Source: Shimia sp. (GTDB taxonomy: Bacteria; Pseudomonadota; Alphaproteobacteria; Rhodobacterales; Rhodobacteraceae). Taken from it: a stretch of DNA of 54,347 bases. The notes beneath the pieces are model-generated. The model was not told where the DNA came from. It searched no databases and saw only the letters and a program-made list of their open reading frames with translations. The stretch is from assembly GCA_024224295.1 (NCBI GenBank), contig JAAENN010000349.1:1-54347 (forward strand), written 5' to 3'. Position 1 is the first letter of the stretch. Each line of letters begins with the position of its first letter. Shown here piece by piece: positions 17,342-26,970 of the stretch. Made by a program: the position numbers and the translations under genes.

Positions 17342-17685
17342 GAGTATTCCTTGTTCTAGCAAAGCGACACTGGTCCCACATGTGGCAACCGTCTGGTCAC
17401 TTTCCGTTTCCTCGGCTTATTGATTTGGGGAGCCTCATCCCCGCTTTCAACGGCGTTTTGTTGGTTGGACCACACAATGCCTTTACAGAACGTGAGGAAC
17501 AAGGCGGGAAAGCCACAAAATCATAATAATGTTCAGTCCAACCCCATCCACTCAATAGACGGCCTCAACGAAGATTTTGAAAACAGCAGGCAACGCCATG
17601 GTCTTTAACCCAAAGATAGAAAATGCGCGTTTGTTGTGGTATGAACTGACAATTGATTTTTTTGATTTGGTTTTTGGGGGTCATT
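17342..17685. other. Divergent gap upstream of lon
   Basis: 344 bp with no credible gene. It holds the perfect palindrome CCACATGTGG at 17376-17385, about 35 bp before the lon start, which could be an operator. I see no tRNA, riboswitch or repeat. Confidence 0.5.
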
Positions 17686-18846
17686 ATGCCTTGGTTGCGA
17701 GTTCTCGCGTTCCTGACGCTTTTTTGCGCAATTTTCGCCGTCTGGACGGCCTCTCGAGATCCCTGGGCGGATCCGGAAACACTGCAAGTGACACACCGTT
17801 TGGTGCCGCTTGCAGACTTAAGAGCCAGCAGTCGTTTTCCGACAAGCGACGAGAAAGAGGCACTCAAACCCACAACGCAAGCTTCTGAACCTGAAGCGGG
17901 TTCTTCCATTTTGGAAGCTATGCAAGAATACCTTGATAGCCCAACCGCCACGGTCGAGGTTGTAGACATTGAACGTATAACGCAGGAAATCCGTCGAGAA
18001 ACAACACGCCTATCAGCCGAAGTCGAATATGCTGCCCCCATGGCTGCTGCCCCGCCCGCTCTCTCAACGCAGCCCTCCCCGGCTGAGGGGCCGCTAGAAG
18101 AGCCGGTGATTGTGGAAGCTCCGGTGATCGCGCCAGATGTGGCAACTGCCAGCATCGGGTCACCGGCCAGTGAAATCTTGGTGCCCACCTACCTTTTCGC
18201 CGCCCCCGGTCAAATTGATCCCGCAGAATTTCATACCTTTGGAGTGGTTGCCTTCCCAGAACGCCCCACACCCGACACCGAATTCCGCTTTGCCATGCTC
18301 TGTCGAGCCTTCATTGACAACACTTCAAAGGCAACAGAAAGCGCTCAAAGCAATCCAAACGTGCAACAGGCCGTCACTGTTTGGCCGGTTGCGAATGCGG
18401 ACATCGCCAATCAATTAAACTCGATGGCTGACACCAAAGCGGCCTGCGAAATCGCCGCAGAAAACTACAGCCTTCCGCACAGCGACTTTTTCATGGCCGC
18501 CGCGCGTGCATCCGGTGAAACCCTCGGCGCGCAACGTGGGCCATTTTTGCTGGCTTGGCGCCCTGGCGACGCCATCGGTCAGGCTGGCGTGCCGGTGCTG
18601 GATGCCAACCTGAGCCTTGTTGTGACACAAAAACAGGCCAGAGACGATTTTCGCGATTGGAAAACAAAGATCAGCCATAGCTGTTGGGAGTGTGCGGGGG
18701 CGGTGGCCACCTTCCGGAGAACCCTGCGGATCAACAGCGATTATCACGGAGCACAGGTCGTTGCTGTGCTCAAAACTTTTGTCTTTGAAACATTCCCAGA
18801 CATCGCTGCGCTAATTTGGGACGCCGAGGAGATTGACCATGCCTAG
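17686..18846 (+). CDS. Hypothetical membrane-anchored or secreted protein
   Basis: 386 aa; the ATG at 17686 follows GGGGG. Residues 4-25 (LRVLAFLTLFCAIFAVW) form one hydrophobic segment, an uncleaved anchor or signal. Then comes a low-complexity Pro/Ala/Glu-rich stretch to about 150, then a globular part (FRFAMLCRAFIDNT..., SHSCWECAGAVATFRRTL) with a CxxC pair. I do not recognise the family. Its stop overlaps the start of the next gene, so the two are translationally coupled. The long disordered spacer suggests a periplasmic domain held away from the membrane. Confidence 0.7.
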   Translation: MPWLRVLAFLTLFCAIFAVWTASRDPWADPETLQVTHRLVPLADLRASSRFPTSDEKEALKPTTQASEPEAGSSILEAMQEYLDSPTATVEVVDIERITQEIRRETTRLSAEVEYAAPMAAAPPALSTQPSPAEGPLEEPVIVEAPVIAPDVATASIGSPASEILVPTYLFAAPGQIDPAEFHTFGVVAFPERPTPDTEFRFAMLCRAFIDNTSKATESAQSNPNVQQAVTVWPVANADIANQLNSMADTKAACEIAAENYSLPHSDFFMAAARASGETLGAQRGPFLLAWRPGDAIGQAGVPVLDANLSLVVTQKQARDDFRDWKTKISHSCWECAGAVATFRRTLRINSDYHGAQVVAVLKTFVFETFPDIAALIWDAEEIDHA

Positions 18847-19057
18847 TATCGCCAAAACTGTTTCGTCCTTAAAAACGTCCTTTATCGTGGCCATTCTCTT
18901 GTCTGTCGCCCTGCTGATTTGGGTCGACCCAACCACCAAAGAGGGCAATGCTGCCCTCTTTCTGATCGCAATCCTGTTTTTCACCGTTGTTTTGCGCGTG
19001 CTTGGTGCCTTAATCGCACTGGTTTTCCCCGACCGGCCCACTGGTGGAGCAGCCTAG
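18839..19057 (+). CDS. Small two-helix membrane protein
   Basis: 72 aa from the ATG at 18839, with GAGGAG upstream, overlapping the previous stop by eight bases. Two hydrophobic segments: TSFIVAILLSVALLIWV and AALFLIAILFFTVVLRVLG. No known family recognised. The overlap argues that it works with the upstream anchored protein. It ends 12 bp from the convergent tgt stop. Confidence 0.7.
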   Translation: MPSIAKTVSSLKTSFIVAILLSVALLIWVDPTTKEGNAALFLIAILFFTVVLRVLGALIALVFPDRPTGGAA

Positions 19058-19069
19058 CACTCGGATACT

Positions 19070-20200
19070 TCACAGCGGCTCGATATCGCCCATCGCCTGC
19101 ATCTCGTGGAACTGCTTTTCCCAAGCCTCAAACGAACCCGCCGCAATCGCATCCCGCATCTCCTGCATAATCTGCTGGAAGTAATGCAAATTGTGCCAGG
19201 TCAGAAGCATACCGGAAATCATCTCATTGCTGCGGAACACATGGTGCAGGTAGGCCCGCGAATAGTTGGCACACGCTGGGCAGGTACAGCTCTCGTCCAA
19301 GGGCCGAGGATCATCTGCATGGCGCGCGTTCTTGATGTTCACCACACCACGCCGCGTGAACACCTGCCCCGTCCGACCGGACCGGCTAGGCAACACACAG
19401 TCCATCATGTCGACGCCACGCTTCACGGCGCCGACGATGTCAGAGGGTTTCCCAACGCCCATCAAATAGCGTGGCTTGTCCACCGGTAGCATGTCCGGCG
19501 CATAGTCCAGACAGCCAAACATCTTTTCCTGACCTTCCCCAACAGCCAAGCCACCCACGGCATAACCATCAAAGCCAATCTCTTTTAGCGCCTCGGCACT
19601 TTCCTCGCGGAAGTCCTGCTCCAACCCGCCCTGCTGAATACCAAACAGCGCATGTCCCGGCCGATCGCCAAACGCATCGCGTGACCGCTGCGCCCAGCGC
19701 ATCGACAACCTCATGCTTTCTGCAATCCGGTCCCGATCCGCAGGCAACGCGGGGCATTCGTCAAAACACATCACAATGTCACTGCCCAACAGCTTCTGGA
19801 TCTCCATAGAGCGCTCCGGCGTCAGCGAGTGTTTGGACCCATCAATATGGCTCTTAAAGGTTACGCCCTTCTCGGTCAGCTTACGAAGTTCGGCGAGGCT
19901 CATCACCTGAAACCCACCGCTGTCCGTCAGAATGGGCCGGTCCCAATTCATGAACCTATGCAAGCCCCCGAGCCGATCAATCCGCTCCGCCGTCGGGCGC
20001 AACATCAAATGGTAGGTATTTCCCAAAAGAATATCCGCCCCGGTAGCGCGCACGCTCTCTGGCATCATCGCTTTCACGGTGGCCGCGGTGCCCACTGGCA
20101 TGAACGCTGGGGTGCGAATTTCACCACGCGGCGTGTTGATCACCCCAGTGCGGGCTTTCCCATCGGTTGCGTGCAGCGAAAACGAGAACTTTTCAGACAT
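19070..20200 (-). CDS. tgt: tRNA-guanine transglycosylase (queuine tRNA-ribosyltransferase)
   Basis: 376 aa, full length. Exchanges guanine-34 for the queuosine precursor in tRNAs for Asp, Asn, His and Tyr. Seen: [17 protein letters not shown] near the start, [12 protein letters not shown] around the catalytic aspartate, the second aspartate in [14 protein letters not shown], and the zinc site [19 protein letters not shown] lies six bases before the start. No queuosine-synthesis genes are adjacent, and the gene is convergent with the small membrane protein. Confidence 0.96.
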   Translation of the reverse strand: MSEKFSFSLHATDGKARTGVINTPRGEIRTPAFMPVGTAATVKAMMPESVRATGADILLGNTYHLMLRPTAERIDRLGGLHRFMNWDRPILTDSGGFQVMSLAELRKLTEKGVTFKSHIDGSKHSLTPERSMEIQKLLGSDIVMCFDECPALPADRDRIAESMRLSMRWAQRSRDAFGDRPGHALFGIQQGGLEQDFREESAEALKEIGFDGYAVGGLAVGEGQEKMFGCLDYAPDMLPVDKPRYLMGVGKPSDIVGAVKRGVDMMDCVLPSRSGRTGQVFTRRGVVNIKNARHADDPRPLDESCTCPACANYSRAYLHHVFRSNEMISGMLLTWHNLHYFQQIMQEMRDAIAAGSFEAWEKQFHEMQAMGDIEPL

Positions 20201-20330
20201 CAGAGACCTTCATCGGGGAGTTTGCGCAAAATTTCCCCCTCCTTACGCCGAACCTAGTAACTTGTAAAACACGCCAATGTGACCATATTGCAAGCCATAG
20301 ATAACAAACACTTTCTGGGGAGAGAGCATA

Positions 20331-21215
20331 ATGAACGAAGACCTGATCTTCTCGTTACTATCTGAAAACATCGTGATCCTGTTGGCCGCGGTCTTCTTGA
20401 TCGTCGTGGTTCTGAAAGGCGTGCGCATCGTGCCGCAATCGGAAAAACACGTGGTGGAACGCTTTGGCCGCCTGCACTCTGTGTTGGGCCCTGGCATCAA
20501 CTTTGTGGTTCCGTTTCTAGACGTGGTGCGCCACCAGATCTCGATTCTGGAGCGTCAGCTGCCGAATGCGACTCAAGACGCCATCACTAAAGACAACGTG
20601 CTTGTGCAAATCGACACCTCGGTGTTTTACCGCATTCTGGAGCCGGAAAAGACGGTTTACCGTATTCGTGACGTCGACGGCGCCATCTCTACAACCGTGG
20701 CCGGTATCGTACGTGCCAACATTGGTAAGATGGATCTGGATGAGGTGCAATCCAACCGGGCCAGCCTGATCGACTCCATTCAACAAAGCGTTGAAACCGC
20801 TGTGGATGACTGGGGCATTGAAGTGACCCGCGCCGAAATCCTGGACGTGAACCTCGACCAGGCCACACGTGACGCCATGTTGCAGCAGCTTAACGCCGAA
20901 CGCGCCCGCCGCGCGCAGGTAACAGAGGCCGAAGGCACAAAACGCGCTGTGGAACTGCAAGCGGACGCGGAACTCTATGCCGCAGAGCAAATCGCAAAAG
21001 CCCGCCGCATCAGTGCGGATGCAGAAGCCTACGCCACCGAAGTGGTTGCCAAAGCCATCAAAGAAAACGGCATTGAGGCAGCGCAATACCAGGTGGCCTT
21101 GAAACAGGTTGAGGCGCTCAATGCGCTTGGCAACGGCGACGGCAAACAGACCATTGTCCTGCCAGCTGCTGCGCTCGAAGCCTTTGGCGACGCCTTCAAA
21201 CTATTGAAAGGGTAA
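20331..21215 (+). CDS. SPFH/band 7 membrane protein (QmcA/stomatin type)
   Basis: 294 aa. One N-terminal membrane segment (ENIVILLAAVFLIVVVLKG), then a band-7 domain starting VRIVPQSEKHVVERFGRLHS and a long Ala/Glu-rich coiled coil (QLNAERARRAQVTEAEGTKR). These proteins oligomerise into membrane scaffolds, often with an NfeD partner, which is the next gene three bases downstream. QmcA in E. coli is a known relative. Role in membrane quality control or microdomains is inferred from the family. Confidence 0.9.
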   Translation: MNEDLIFSLLSENIVILLAAVFLIVVVLKGVRIVPQSEKHVVERFGRLHSVLGPGINFVVPFLDVVRHQISILERQLPNATQDAITKDNVLVQIDTSVFYRILEPEKTVYRIRDVDGAISTTVAGIVRANIGKMDLDEVQSNRASLIDSIQQSVETAVDDWGIEVTRAEILDVNLDQATRDAMLQQLNAERARRAQVTEAEGTKRAVELQADAELYAAEQIAKARRISADAEAYATEVVAKAIKENGIEAAQYQVALKQVEALNALGNGDGKQTIVLPAAALEAFGDAFKLLKG

Positions 21216-21218
21216 GCG

Positions 21219-21494
21219 ATGACAGACCTTCTTACAGTTTGGTGGGTCTGGCTTGCCGCCGCTTTGGTGCTAGCCATTCTCGAAGTACTCGCACCCGGCT
21301 TCATCTTTCTTGGCTTCGCCATCGGCGCGGCCCTGGTTGGGGTTGCCCTGCTGGGGCCCCTAAAACTCCTGTCGGTGCCAATGCTCTTGCTTGTGTTTGC
21401 AGCCCTGAGCTTGATTGCTTGGCTGGTCCTACGCAAGGTCTTTGCCCTGCCAAAAGGCCAAGTCAAAACCTTCAATCACGACATCAACGATTGA
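21219..21494 (+). CDS. NfeD family membrane protein
   Basis: 91 aa with two or three hydrophobic segments (WVWLAAALVLAILEVLAPG, FIFLGFAIGAALVGVALLG, MLLLVFAALSLIAWLVL). The pattern LAILEVLAPGFIFLGFAIGA is typical of short NfeD proteins. It starts three bases after the SPFH gene stop, so they form one operon; such pairs are widespread. The short C-terminus lacks a full OB-fold domain. Confidence 0.88.
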   Translation: MTDLLTVWWVWLAAALVLAILEVLAPGFIFLGFAIGAALVGVALLGPLKLLSVPMLLLVFAALSLIAWLVLRKVFALPKGQVKTFNHDIND

Positions 21495-21501
21495 CAAGAA
21501 T

Positions 21502-21530
21502 TGTTTCAGGTACTTCCGGTGCCTGAAACA
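21502..21530 (+). terminator. Hairpin terminator after the SPFH-NfeD operon
   Basis: Arms TGTTTCAGG/CCTGAAACA extended inward by A-T, C-G and G-U pairs to about 12 bp, loop TTCCG, eight bases after the NfeD stop. No T run follows. Confidence 0.55.
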
Positions 21531-21660
21531 GCCCTCCCCCCCAAAAAAAGCGCTTCAACCCGCACCATACAGACAGCCGCCTCAAAATAACCTTTAAGCT
21601 GTCTTCATGCCGCCCACCTCCAGCATAACGATACTTACCAATTCAGCTCAGGGTGGGCAC

Positions 21661-23502
21661 ATGTCGGGTACAAGCATACAACCAATCAATCACGCAATCC
21701 ACAGCAGCCGCCTCGCATGGTACGGCCTGCTCTTGGTGCTCATCATGATGGGTTTCCCGTTGATGAGCCTGCAACACATCGACTTCTATGGCACCAACCG
21801 CGCGATCGCGCTTCCGCTCACAGGAATCTCCGTACCTCCGTATCTCTACTTCTACACGGCGCCACCTCTCGCTGCCGCCGTTTACGCGGTGCTGCACCTC
21901 TATCTTCTGCGCCTTTGGGCCGCGATCGGCACCGCACCAGCGCGCATAGACGACACTCCGCTAGAAGACGCCATTTCGCCGTGGTTTGTTGCCGATCTGG
22001 GACTACGCTGCCGCGCTTGGCGACGGAAAGACTGCTGCTGCAAAGCCAAACCAATGGTACCAGCTCAGCTGCTACTAACTGTTGTACTTGTATGGCTCGG
22101 GGCATGGATTGTGCTCGGCGCGTTCTGGTTTCAATCTCTCGCCGCCCGGGACTTTGGTCTAAGCCTTGTCTCCGCACTGTCCTTGATGGTGGCACTGGGG
22201 TTTGGAAAAGCCAGCGCCACCTACCTATGGCGTGCCATGAGTACCTCCCCCAAGCACCGCCCATTTTCATGGATTACGCTGTGCCGGAAACTGATCGTCA
22301 CAATTGTGGTGGCAGCGGTATTCGCAAACTTTAGCTACCTCTTAACCGAAGGAGACCGCCGGTCACTCGCCGCCCTAAATCTCTACAACAAAGACATCGT
22401 CACCCGCCCCAACAACTGGGTGCCCTATGACATGGCCCGCCAAGATTTCTTCGCCACATGGTGCGTGGACCAAGCCCCCGACTGCCAAAAAAAACCAGAG
22501 CCGGAAGCCTTCCGCAAAGCATGGCACCAACGTTTCTCCGCACAGCTTACAACCCTAAAACGCCCCGCATGGAGCCACTACAAACAAGCGAAGCCCGACT
22601 TCCGAAGTGCAACTCTAAAAGACGCATTCCTACCAGCGATCAACCTCTCACGAGCGCAATTGCAATGGGCGGATTTTAGCGGTGCACAAATGCATCGCGC
22701 TTACCTTCTCGGTACGCAAATGACCTTTGCGCGCCTGTCTGATGCGCAACTGCAAGGCGCCGAACTCACCCGCGCAACCTTGCTCAGCGCAAAATTTACC
22801 GAAACTCAGCTTCAGGATGCCTCTCTTGAAAAGGCAGACCTCAGCCACGCTTTCCTGTTCGGTGCATTTCTGCAGCGGACAAACTTCAAAGCAGCCAAAC
22901 TGAACAACACCAACCTCCACCAATCGCACTTGATAGAGGCAGATTTTAGCGAAGCTGAGCTGCATTTGGCGCAACTGAACCAATCTGACCTAACCTCTGC
23001 AAACTTTACCAAAGCAGATCTTTTGGGCGCAGAGCTTATTGAGTTGGAGCTGAAAGATACAAATTTCAGTCAAGCGCACCTAAGTTGGAGCCAACTCATT
23101 GGGTCCCCGGACACCCCCACTTCTCTGGAAGGCACAAATCTCCGCTCAAGCACCAACAAATGGGGTGCGCTGCGATATGTTGATTTCTCCCAAGCAGTGA
23201 TCGATGAAAACACCGATTGGACAAATACTTTCTTTGACAGTTCCGTTGTGGTGCCCGATAACATGAAAGACCGCATTGGCCATCCTTGTCTGTGGTCACA
23301 GATCACCCCTGATTCCGCGCCCCTTTCCGACGAAGCGTTTTATGGACAATGGCGCGGATGGCTGGAACTAGATCCAGAATGGGAAGAAAAGCACTGGATT
23401 CGGCTTGTCCCTTCGAAATACAACGACATATCCGCAATCCCACCACCCGCCGACTGCAAATGGAGCGCCGATCCCCTGCCCGGTGCGGCCTCTGACAACT
23501 GA
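21661..23502 (+). CDS. Pentapeptide-repeat protein with N-terminal membrane domain
   Basis: 613 aa; ATG at 21661 chosen for AGGGTGG upstream (an ATG at 21607 has no such site). The N-terminal about 240 residues have four hydrophobic segments (including WYGLLLVLIMMGFPLMSL, LLLTVVLVWLGAWIVLGAF and LIVTIVVAAVFANFSYLL). Residues about 340-500 are pentapeptide repeats of the A(D/N)Lxx kind (LQGAELTRATLLSAKF, LEKADLSHAFLFGAF), which form a right-handed beta helix, probably cytoplasmic. The unusual sequence CRAWRRKDCCCKAKP lies in the N-terminal loop. Function unknown. Confidence 0.85.
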   Translation: MSGTSIQPINHAIHSSRLAWYGLLLVLIMMGFPLMSLQHIDFYGTNRAIALPLTGISVPPYLYFYTAPPLAAAVYAVLHLYLLRLWAAIGTAPARIDDTPLEDAISPWFVADLGLRCRAWRRKDCCCKAKPMVPAQLLLTVVLVWLGAWIVLGAFWFQSLAARDFGLSLVSALSLMVALGFGKASATYLWRAMSTSPKHRPFSWITLCRKLIVTIVVAAVFANFSYLLTEGDRRSLAALNLYNKDIVTRPNNWVPYDMARQDFFATWCVDQAPDCQKKPEPEAFRKAWHQRFSAQLTTLKRPAWSHYKQAKPDFRSATLKDAFLPAINLSRAQLQWADFSGAQMHRAYLLGTQMTFARLSDAQLQGAELTRATLLSAKFTETQLQDASLEKADLSHAFLFGAFLQRTNFKAAKLNNTNLHQSHLIEADFSEAELHLAQLNQSDLTSANFTKADLLGAELIELELKDTNFSQAHLSWSQLIGSPDTPTSLEGTNLRSSTNKWGALRYVDFSQAVIDENTDWTNTFFDSSVVVPDNMKDRIGHPCLWSQITPDSAPLSDEAFYGQWRGWLELDPEWEEKHWIRLVPSKYNDISAIPPPADCKWSADPLPGAASDN

Positions 23503-23526
23503 CCCAAACCGCAAAAACCACACCTC

Positions 23527-23561
23527 CGCAAAACAGCCGCGATACCGACGTAATACCGATG
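23527..23561. repeat. 35-bp motif shared with 53285-53319 (copy A)
   Basis: Matches the second copy at 29 of 35 positions without gaps; the core is ATACCGACGT followed by AATACCGATG. It lies 83 bp before the sufT start. Could be a regulator site or a dispersed repeat remnant. Confidence 0.5.
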
Positions 23562-23644
23562 CGCCAATTTCGCTCACCTCTCCCTCTGGACGCCGCTTGC
23601 AAGTTTTCCTATATGAAAATCTCAGGAATTTAGCAGGACACAGC

Positions 23645-24019
23645 ATGACACAGGCTCCCGATCCAAGTACCGATCCCGTCGAAGGCACCCCGCTGATCAC
23701 GCCTTCCAGCGTGGATCACCCTTTGTATGAGCAACTCGTAGAGGCCTGCCGCAGTGTCTATGACCCGGAGATTCCGGTAAATATCTATGACCTCGGCCTG
23801 ATCTACACGATCCTGATAAATGACGAGAATGACGTAAATGTGGTCATGACCCTGACCGCGCCGGGTTGCCCTGTCGCCGGCGAAATGCCAGGCTGGGTGC
23901 AAGAGGCTGTGGCCGGCGTTGGCGGCATTCGTACCGTTGAAGTCGCCCTGGTCTGGGCGCCCCCTTGGGGCATGGAAATGATGAGCGACGAAGCCCGCCT
24001 TGAACTGGGCTTTATGTAA
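23645..24019 (+). CDS. sufT: SufT/PaaD-like MIP18 family protein (Fe-S maturation)
   Basis: 124 aa from the ATG at 23645 with AGGACA upstream. DUF59/MIP18 domain: VYDPEIPVNIYDLGLIY near the start and TLTAPGCPVAGEMPGWV carrying the conserved cysteine, ending in the usual WAPPWGMEMMSDEARLELG. SufT proteins help load Fe-S clusters onto client proteins. Next gene 28 bp downstream is an A-type Fe-S carrier, which strongly supports this role. The rest of the suf operon is not in the window. Confidence 0.88.
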   Translation: MTQAPDPSTDPVEGTPLITPSSVDHPLYEQLVEACRSVYDPEIPVNIYDLGLIYTILINDENDVNVVMTLTAPGCPVAGEMPGWVQEAVAGVGGIRTVEVALVWAPPWGMEMMSDEARLELGFM

Positions 24020-24047
24020 CGTTTCAAGACGTTAGAAAGGAAAGTCG

Positions 24048-24446
24048 ATGTTTGGCATTCCCGGAAAGCAAGCTGTGACTATGACACCAGCGGCGATCAA
24101 ACAGATCGCCAAGCTCATGGACAAAGAAGGACACGCCGGTCTGAGGATTGGCGTGAAGAAGGGCGGCTGCGCAGGCATGGAGTACACCATGGACTACGTG
24201 ACTGACCGCGATCCGCATGACGAGATGGTCGAAAAAGACGGCGCCGTGGTGATGATTGCTCCGATGGCGCAGATGTTCCTCTTTGGCACTGAAATTGATT
24301 ACGAAATCTCTCTTTTGGAAAGCGGCTTCAAATTCAACAACCCAAATGTGTCTGACGCCTGTGGCTGTGGCGAGTCCATAAAATTCAAAGACATGGATGA
24401 GTTGGCGGACCAAGTTGCCGCTAACGGTGCCCCAAAACTGACCTGA
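24048..24446 (+). CDS. HesB/IscA-type iron-sulfur assembly protein
   Basis: 132 aa, longer than classic IscA (107) by short extensions at both ends. The three cluster-binding cysteines are present: GGCAGMEYTMDYV and the C-terminal CGCGES. It acts as an Fe-S carrier scaffold. GAAAGGAAAG precedes the ATG. Forms an operon with sufT. SufA or ErpA cannot be told apart from sequence alone. Confidence 0.92.
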   Translation: MFGIPGKQAVTMTPAAIKQIAKLMDKEGHAGLRIGVKKGGCAGMEYTMDYVTDRDPHDEMVEKDGAVVMIAPMAQMFLFGTEIDYEISLLESGFKFNNPNVSDACGCGESIKFKDMDELADQVAANGAPKLT

Positions 24447-24466
24447 CGGCCTTGACCTAGGCCGTC
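24445..24466 (+). terminator. Hairpin overlapping the end of the HesB/IscA gene
   Basis: Perfect arms GACGGCCT/AGGCCGTC with a TGACCT loop, starting inside the stop codon. No T run; probable transcript end before tpiA. Confidence 0.5.
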
Positions 24467-24515
24467 TGCCCCCGCATGACTTGCGCAACAAGTCGTTACA
24501 GAAAAGGGGCACGTC

Positions 24516-25259
24516 ATGCGACGTAAGCTGGCAGCAGGCAATTGGAAAATGAACGGCACATCTGCCGCTTTGACGGAACTTGAGGCGCTCACTGCTCTCT
24601 CGACATCCGAGAAGACTGACATCCTGATCTGCCCCCCGTCTACACTGATTTCCCGTGCCAAGGACGTCGCTGGCCCAATCGGCATCGGCGGTCAGGACTG
24701 TCACGCCAACACCAGCGGCGCCCACACCGGTGATGTGTCTGCAGACATGCTGAAAGACGCCGGGGCCTCTCACGTGATCCTCGGCCACTCTGAGCGGCGC
24801 GAAGACCACAATGAGCGCGATGAAGACGTGCGCAACAAAGCTACGGCCGCTTGGGATGCCGGTCTTGTCACAGTGATCTGCGTGGGCGAAAGCCTGTCTG
24901 AGCGCGAAGCTGACAACACGCTCGACATCATTGGCGGCCAATTGGCGGGTTCCATCCCTGACGGCGCCACCGGCGAAAACCTGGTGGTAGCCTATGAACC
25001 GATCTGGGCCATCGGCACTGGCAAGGTTCCCACCATGAGCCAAATCGGCGACGTGCATGATTTCATCCGAATGCGCCTAGAGCGTCGCTTTGGCGAAGGC
25101 GTCGGCCGCACCGTGCCTCTGCTCTACGGCGGCTCCGTGAAACCCACCAACGCGGAGGAGATCTTCGCGGTCTCTAATGTCGACGGCGCACTGGTGGGTG
25201 GTGCCAGCCTGAAAGCCAGTGACTTCGGCGCCATAATCACTGCGCTGGACGCTGCATAA
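24516..25259 (+). CDS. tpiA: Triosephosphate isomerase
   Basis: 247 aa, complete. Interconverts dihydroxyacetone phosphate and glyceraldehyde 3-phosphate. Active-site elements: Lys11 in GNWKMNG, the histidine in ILGHSERR, the catalytic glutamate in [13 protein letters not shown], phosphate loop [11 protein letters not shown] and GALVGGASL. Alone; no other glycolytic gene adjacent. Confidence 0.97.
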   Translation: MRRKLAAGNWKMNGTSAALTELEALTALSTSEKTDILICPPSTLISRAKDVAGPIGIGGQDCHANTSGAHTGDVSADMLKDAGASHVILGHSERREDHNERDEDVRNKATAAWDAGLVTVICVGESLSEREADNTLDIIGGQLAGSIPDGATGENLVVAYEPIWAIGTGKVPTMSQIGDVHDFIRMRLERRFGEGVGRTVPLLYGGSVKPTNAEEIFAVSNVDGALVGGASLKASDFGAIITALDAA

Positions 25260-25407
25260 CCGCCAACTGTTTGAAAGGACCGGGTCAAGGCGCGCGCCAA
25301 GTGGCTTGGCCTTGATGCGGTTTTCTCAAGCCACACACTGGACATGGCGCGTTCAGGGCAAACCTGCCCCTGAACCGCTTCTCTGCATTTTCCCTTTCCA
25401 CGCCCCG

Positions 25408-25439
25408 AAAAAAGAAACGACGCCCCAATTGGAGCGTCG
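25408..25439 (-). terminator. Rho-independent terminator of the TRAP operon
   Basis: Nine-base arms CGACGCCCC/GGAGCGTCG with one mismatch and an AATT loop (25418-25439), followed on the minus strand by TTTCTTTTTT. About 55 bp past the dctM stop. Confidence 0.8.
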
Positions 25440-25494
25440 CCTCTCATCTCTTTTGCAAAAGCGCGCGCGGTAGAGCACCGCTTTTGCACCTACG

Positions 25495-26970
25495 CTATTT
25501 GGTGATGATCTCCGGCCCCATGAAGGTGTTCGGCAAATATGTCGAAATCCACGGGATGTAGGTCACCATGATCAGGAAGACAAAGAGCACTGCAAGGAAC
25601 GGCAGCGCCGCCTTTACCACAGACATCATCGGCATCCCGGCCACACCCGAGGTCACAAACAGGTTGAGTCCCACCGGCGGAGTGATCATCCCGATCTCCA
25701 TGTTCACCACCATGATGATGCCCAGGTGGATCGGATCAATGCCCAGTTCGATCGCAATCGGGAACACCAGCGGCGCCACAATCACCAAGAGGCCAGATGG
25801 CTCCATGAATTGCCCACCAATCAGCAGGATCACGTTCACCACGATCAGGAACATCACCGGCCCAAAGCCTGCATTCAACATCGCACCCGCGATCTGCTGT
25901 GGTATTTGCTGCTCGGTCAACACGTGTTTCAGGATCAGCGCGTTGGCGATCACGAAGAGCAAAGTGATGGTCAGCTTGCCCGCCTCAAACAACGTGTGTT
26001 TGGTGTCTCGATGAACCAACGAAGGAACCAGATAAAGCAGGCTGTGCGCCAACCATAGCACAAAGGCCTTCGCCCCAAGAGCAAGCTGCTTGGGTAGCGT
26101 GAGGAACCAGCCTCTCAAACCGCCAGCTGCCAGCTGTGCAATCTCGCCACGTGTCCCATCTGCCCAGCCCGGTTTCTCTGCCAACGGCCCCATGTCCTTG
26201 TAGACAAAGCACGCGATTAGGAAGGCGTAGACTGCGGCAACCGCTGCGGCCTCAGTAGGGGTGAAGATCCCGCCGTAAATCCCCCCCAAGATGATCACAA
26301 TAAGGAACAGTCCCCAACCGGCTTCGCGTGCGGAGGCAAAGACCTCACCCCAGCCGAGCCACTCGCCTTTTGGCAGGTTCTTAACCTTCGCCATCACGTA
26401 AATGGTGATCATCAACATCATGCCAGCCATCAAGCCCGGAATAACCCCAGCCAAGAACATCCGGCCCACGGAGACTTCCACAGCCGCCGCATAGACCACC
26501 ATCACGATGGATGGCGGGATAAGGATACCCAATGTGCCCGCGTTACAGATCACACCGGCAGCAAACTCCTTGGAATAGCCGACCTGACGCATCCCTGCGA
26601 TCACGATGGAACCGATGGCCACAACCGTTGCTGGCGAAGAGCCAGACAGCGCCGCAAACATCATACAGGCAAACACACCCGCAATTGCCAAACCGCCGGG
26701 CAAGTGGCCCACGCAAGCGATGGAGAAGCGGATAATCCGCCGCGCCACACCACCCGTGGTCATGAAGCTCGACGCCAAGATGAAGAACGGGATCGCCAGA
26801 AGGGTGAAGTGGCCTTCAAAAGCTTCAAACAGCGTGCCGGCCACAGAGGCCAATGTGGCATCTGAGAAGAACAGCAGGAACAGGATCGAGCTGAGGCCGA
26901 GGGACACCGCGATCGGCACGCCGATCAGCAAGAGGCCAATGACCATGGAGAATAGTAGAACAACTTCCAT
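25495..26970 (-). CDS. dctM: TRAP transporter large permease (DctM type)
   Basis: 491 aa, with about 12 membrane segments. Family blocks: PIAVSLGLSSILFLLFF at the start, ALSGSSPATVVAIGSIV, GTLGILIPPSIVMVVYA, TPTEAAAVAAVYAF and MIRNMEIGMITPPVGLN-like text near the end (MVVNMEIGMITPPVG). It is the ion-coupled transport subunit. At 491 aa it exceeds the common about 430 because of a middle insertion of roughly 65 residues (about 265-330, LAAGGLRGWFLTLPKQLALG...). Its ATG overlaps the dctQ stop (TGATG). Confidence 0.93.
   Translation of the reverse strand: MEVVLLFSMVIGLLLIGVPIAVSLGLSSILFLLFFSDATLASVAGTLFEAFEGHFTLLAIPFFILASSFMTTGGVARRIIRFSIACVGHLPGGLAIAGVFACMMFAALSGSSPATVVAIGSIVIAGMRQVGYSKEFAAGVICNAGTLGILIPPSIVMVVYAAAVEVSVGRMFLAGVIPGLMAGMMLMITIYVMAKVKNLPKGEWLGWGEVFASAREAGWGLFLIVIILGGIYGGIFTPTEAAAVAAVYAFLIACFVYKDMGPLAEKPGWADGTRGEIAQLAAGGLRGWFLTLPKQLALGAKAFVLWLAHSLLYLVPSLVHRDTKHTLFEAGKLTITLLFVIANALILKHVLTEQQIPQQIAGAMLNAGFGPVMFLIVVNVILLIGGQFMEPSGLLVIVAPLVFPIAIELGIDPIHLGIIMVVNMEIGMITPPVGLNLFVTSGVAGMPMMSVVKAALPFLAVLFVFLIMVTYIPWISTYLPNTFMGPEIITK

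Noticed and set aside
17463-17500. A LexA-like site (GAAC..GAAC) in the lon gap
   Set aside because: Half-sites are five bases apart instead of the seven expected in alphaproteobacteria.
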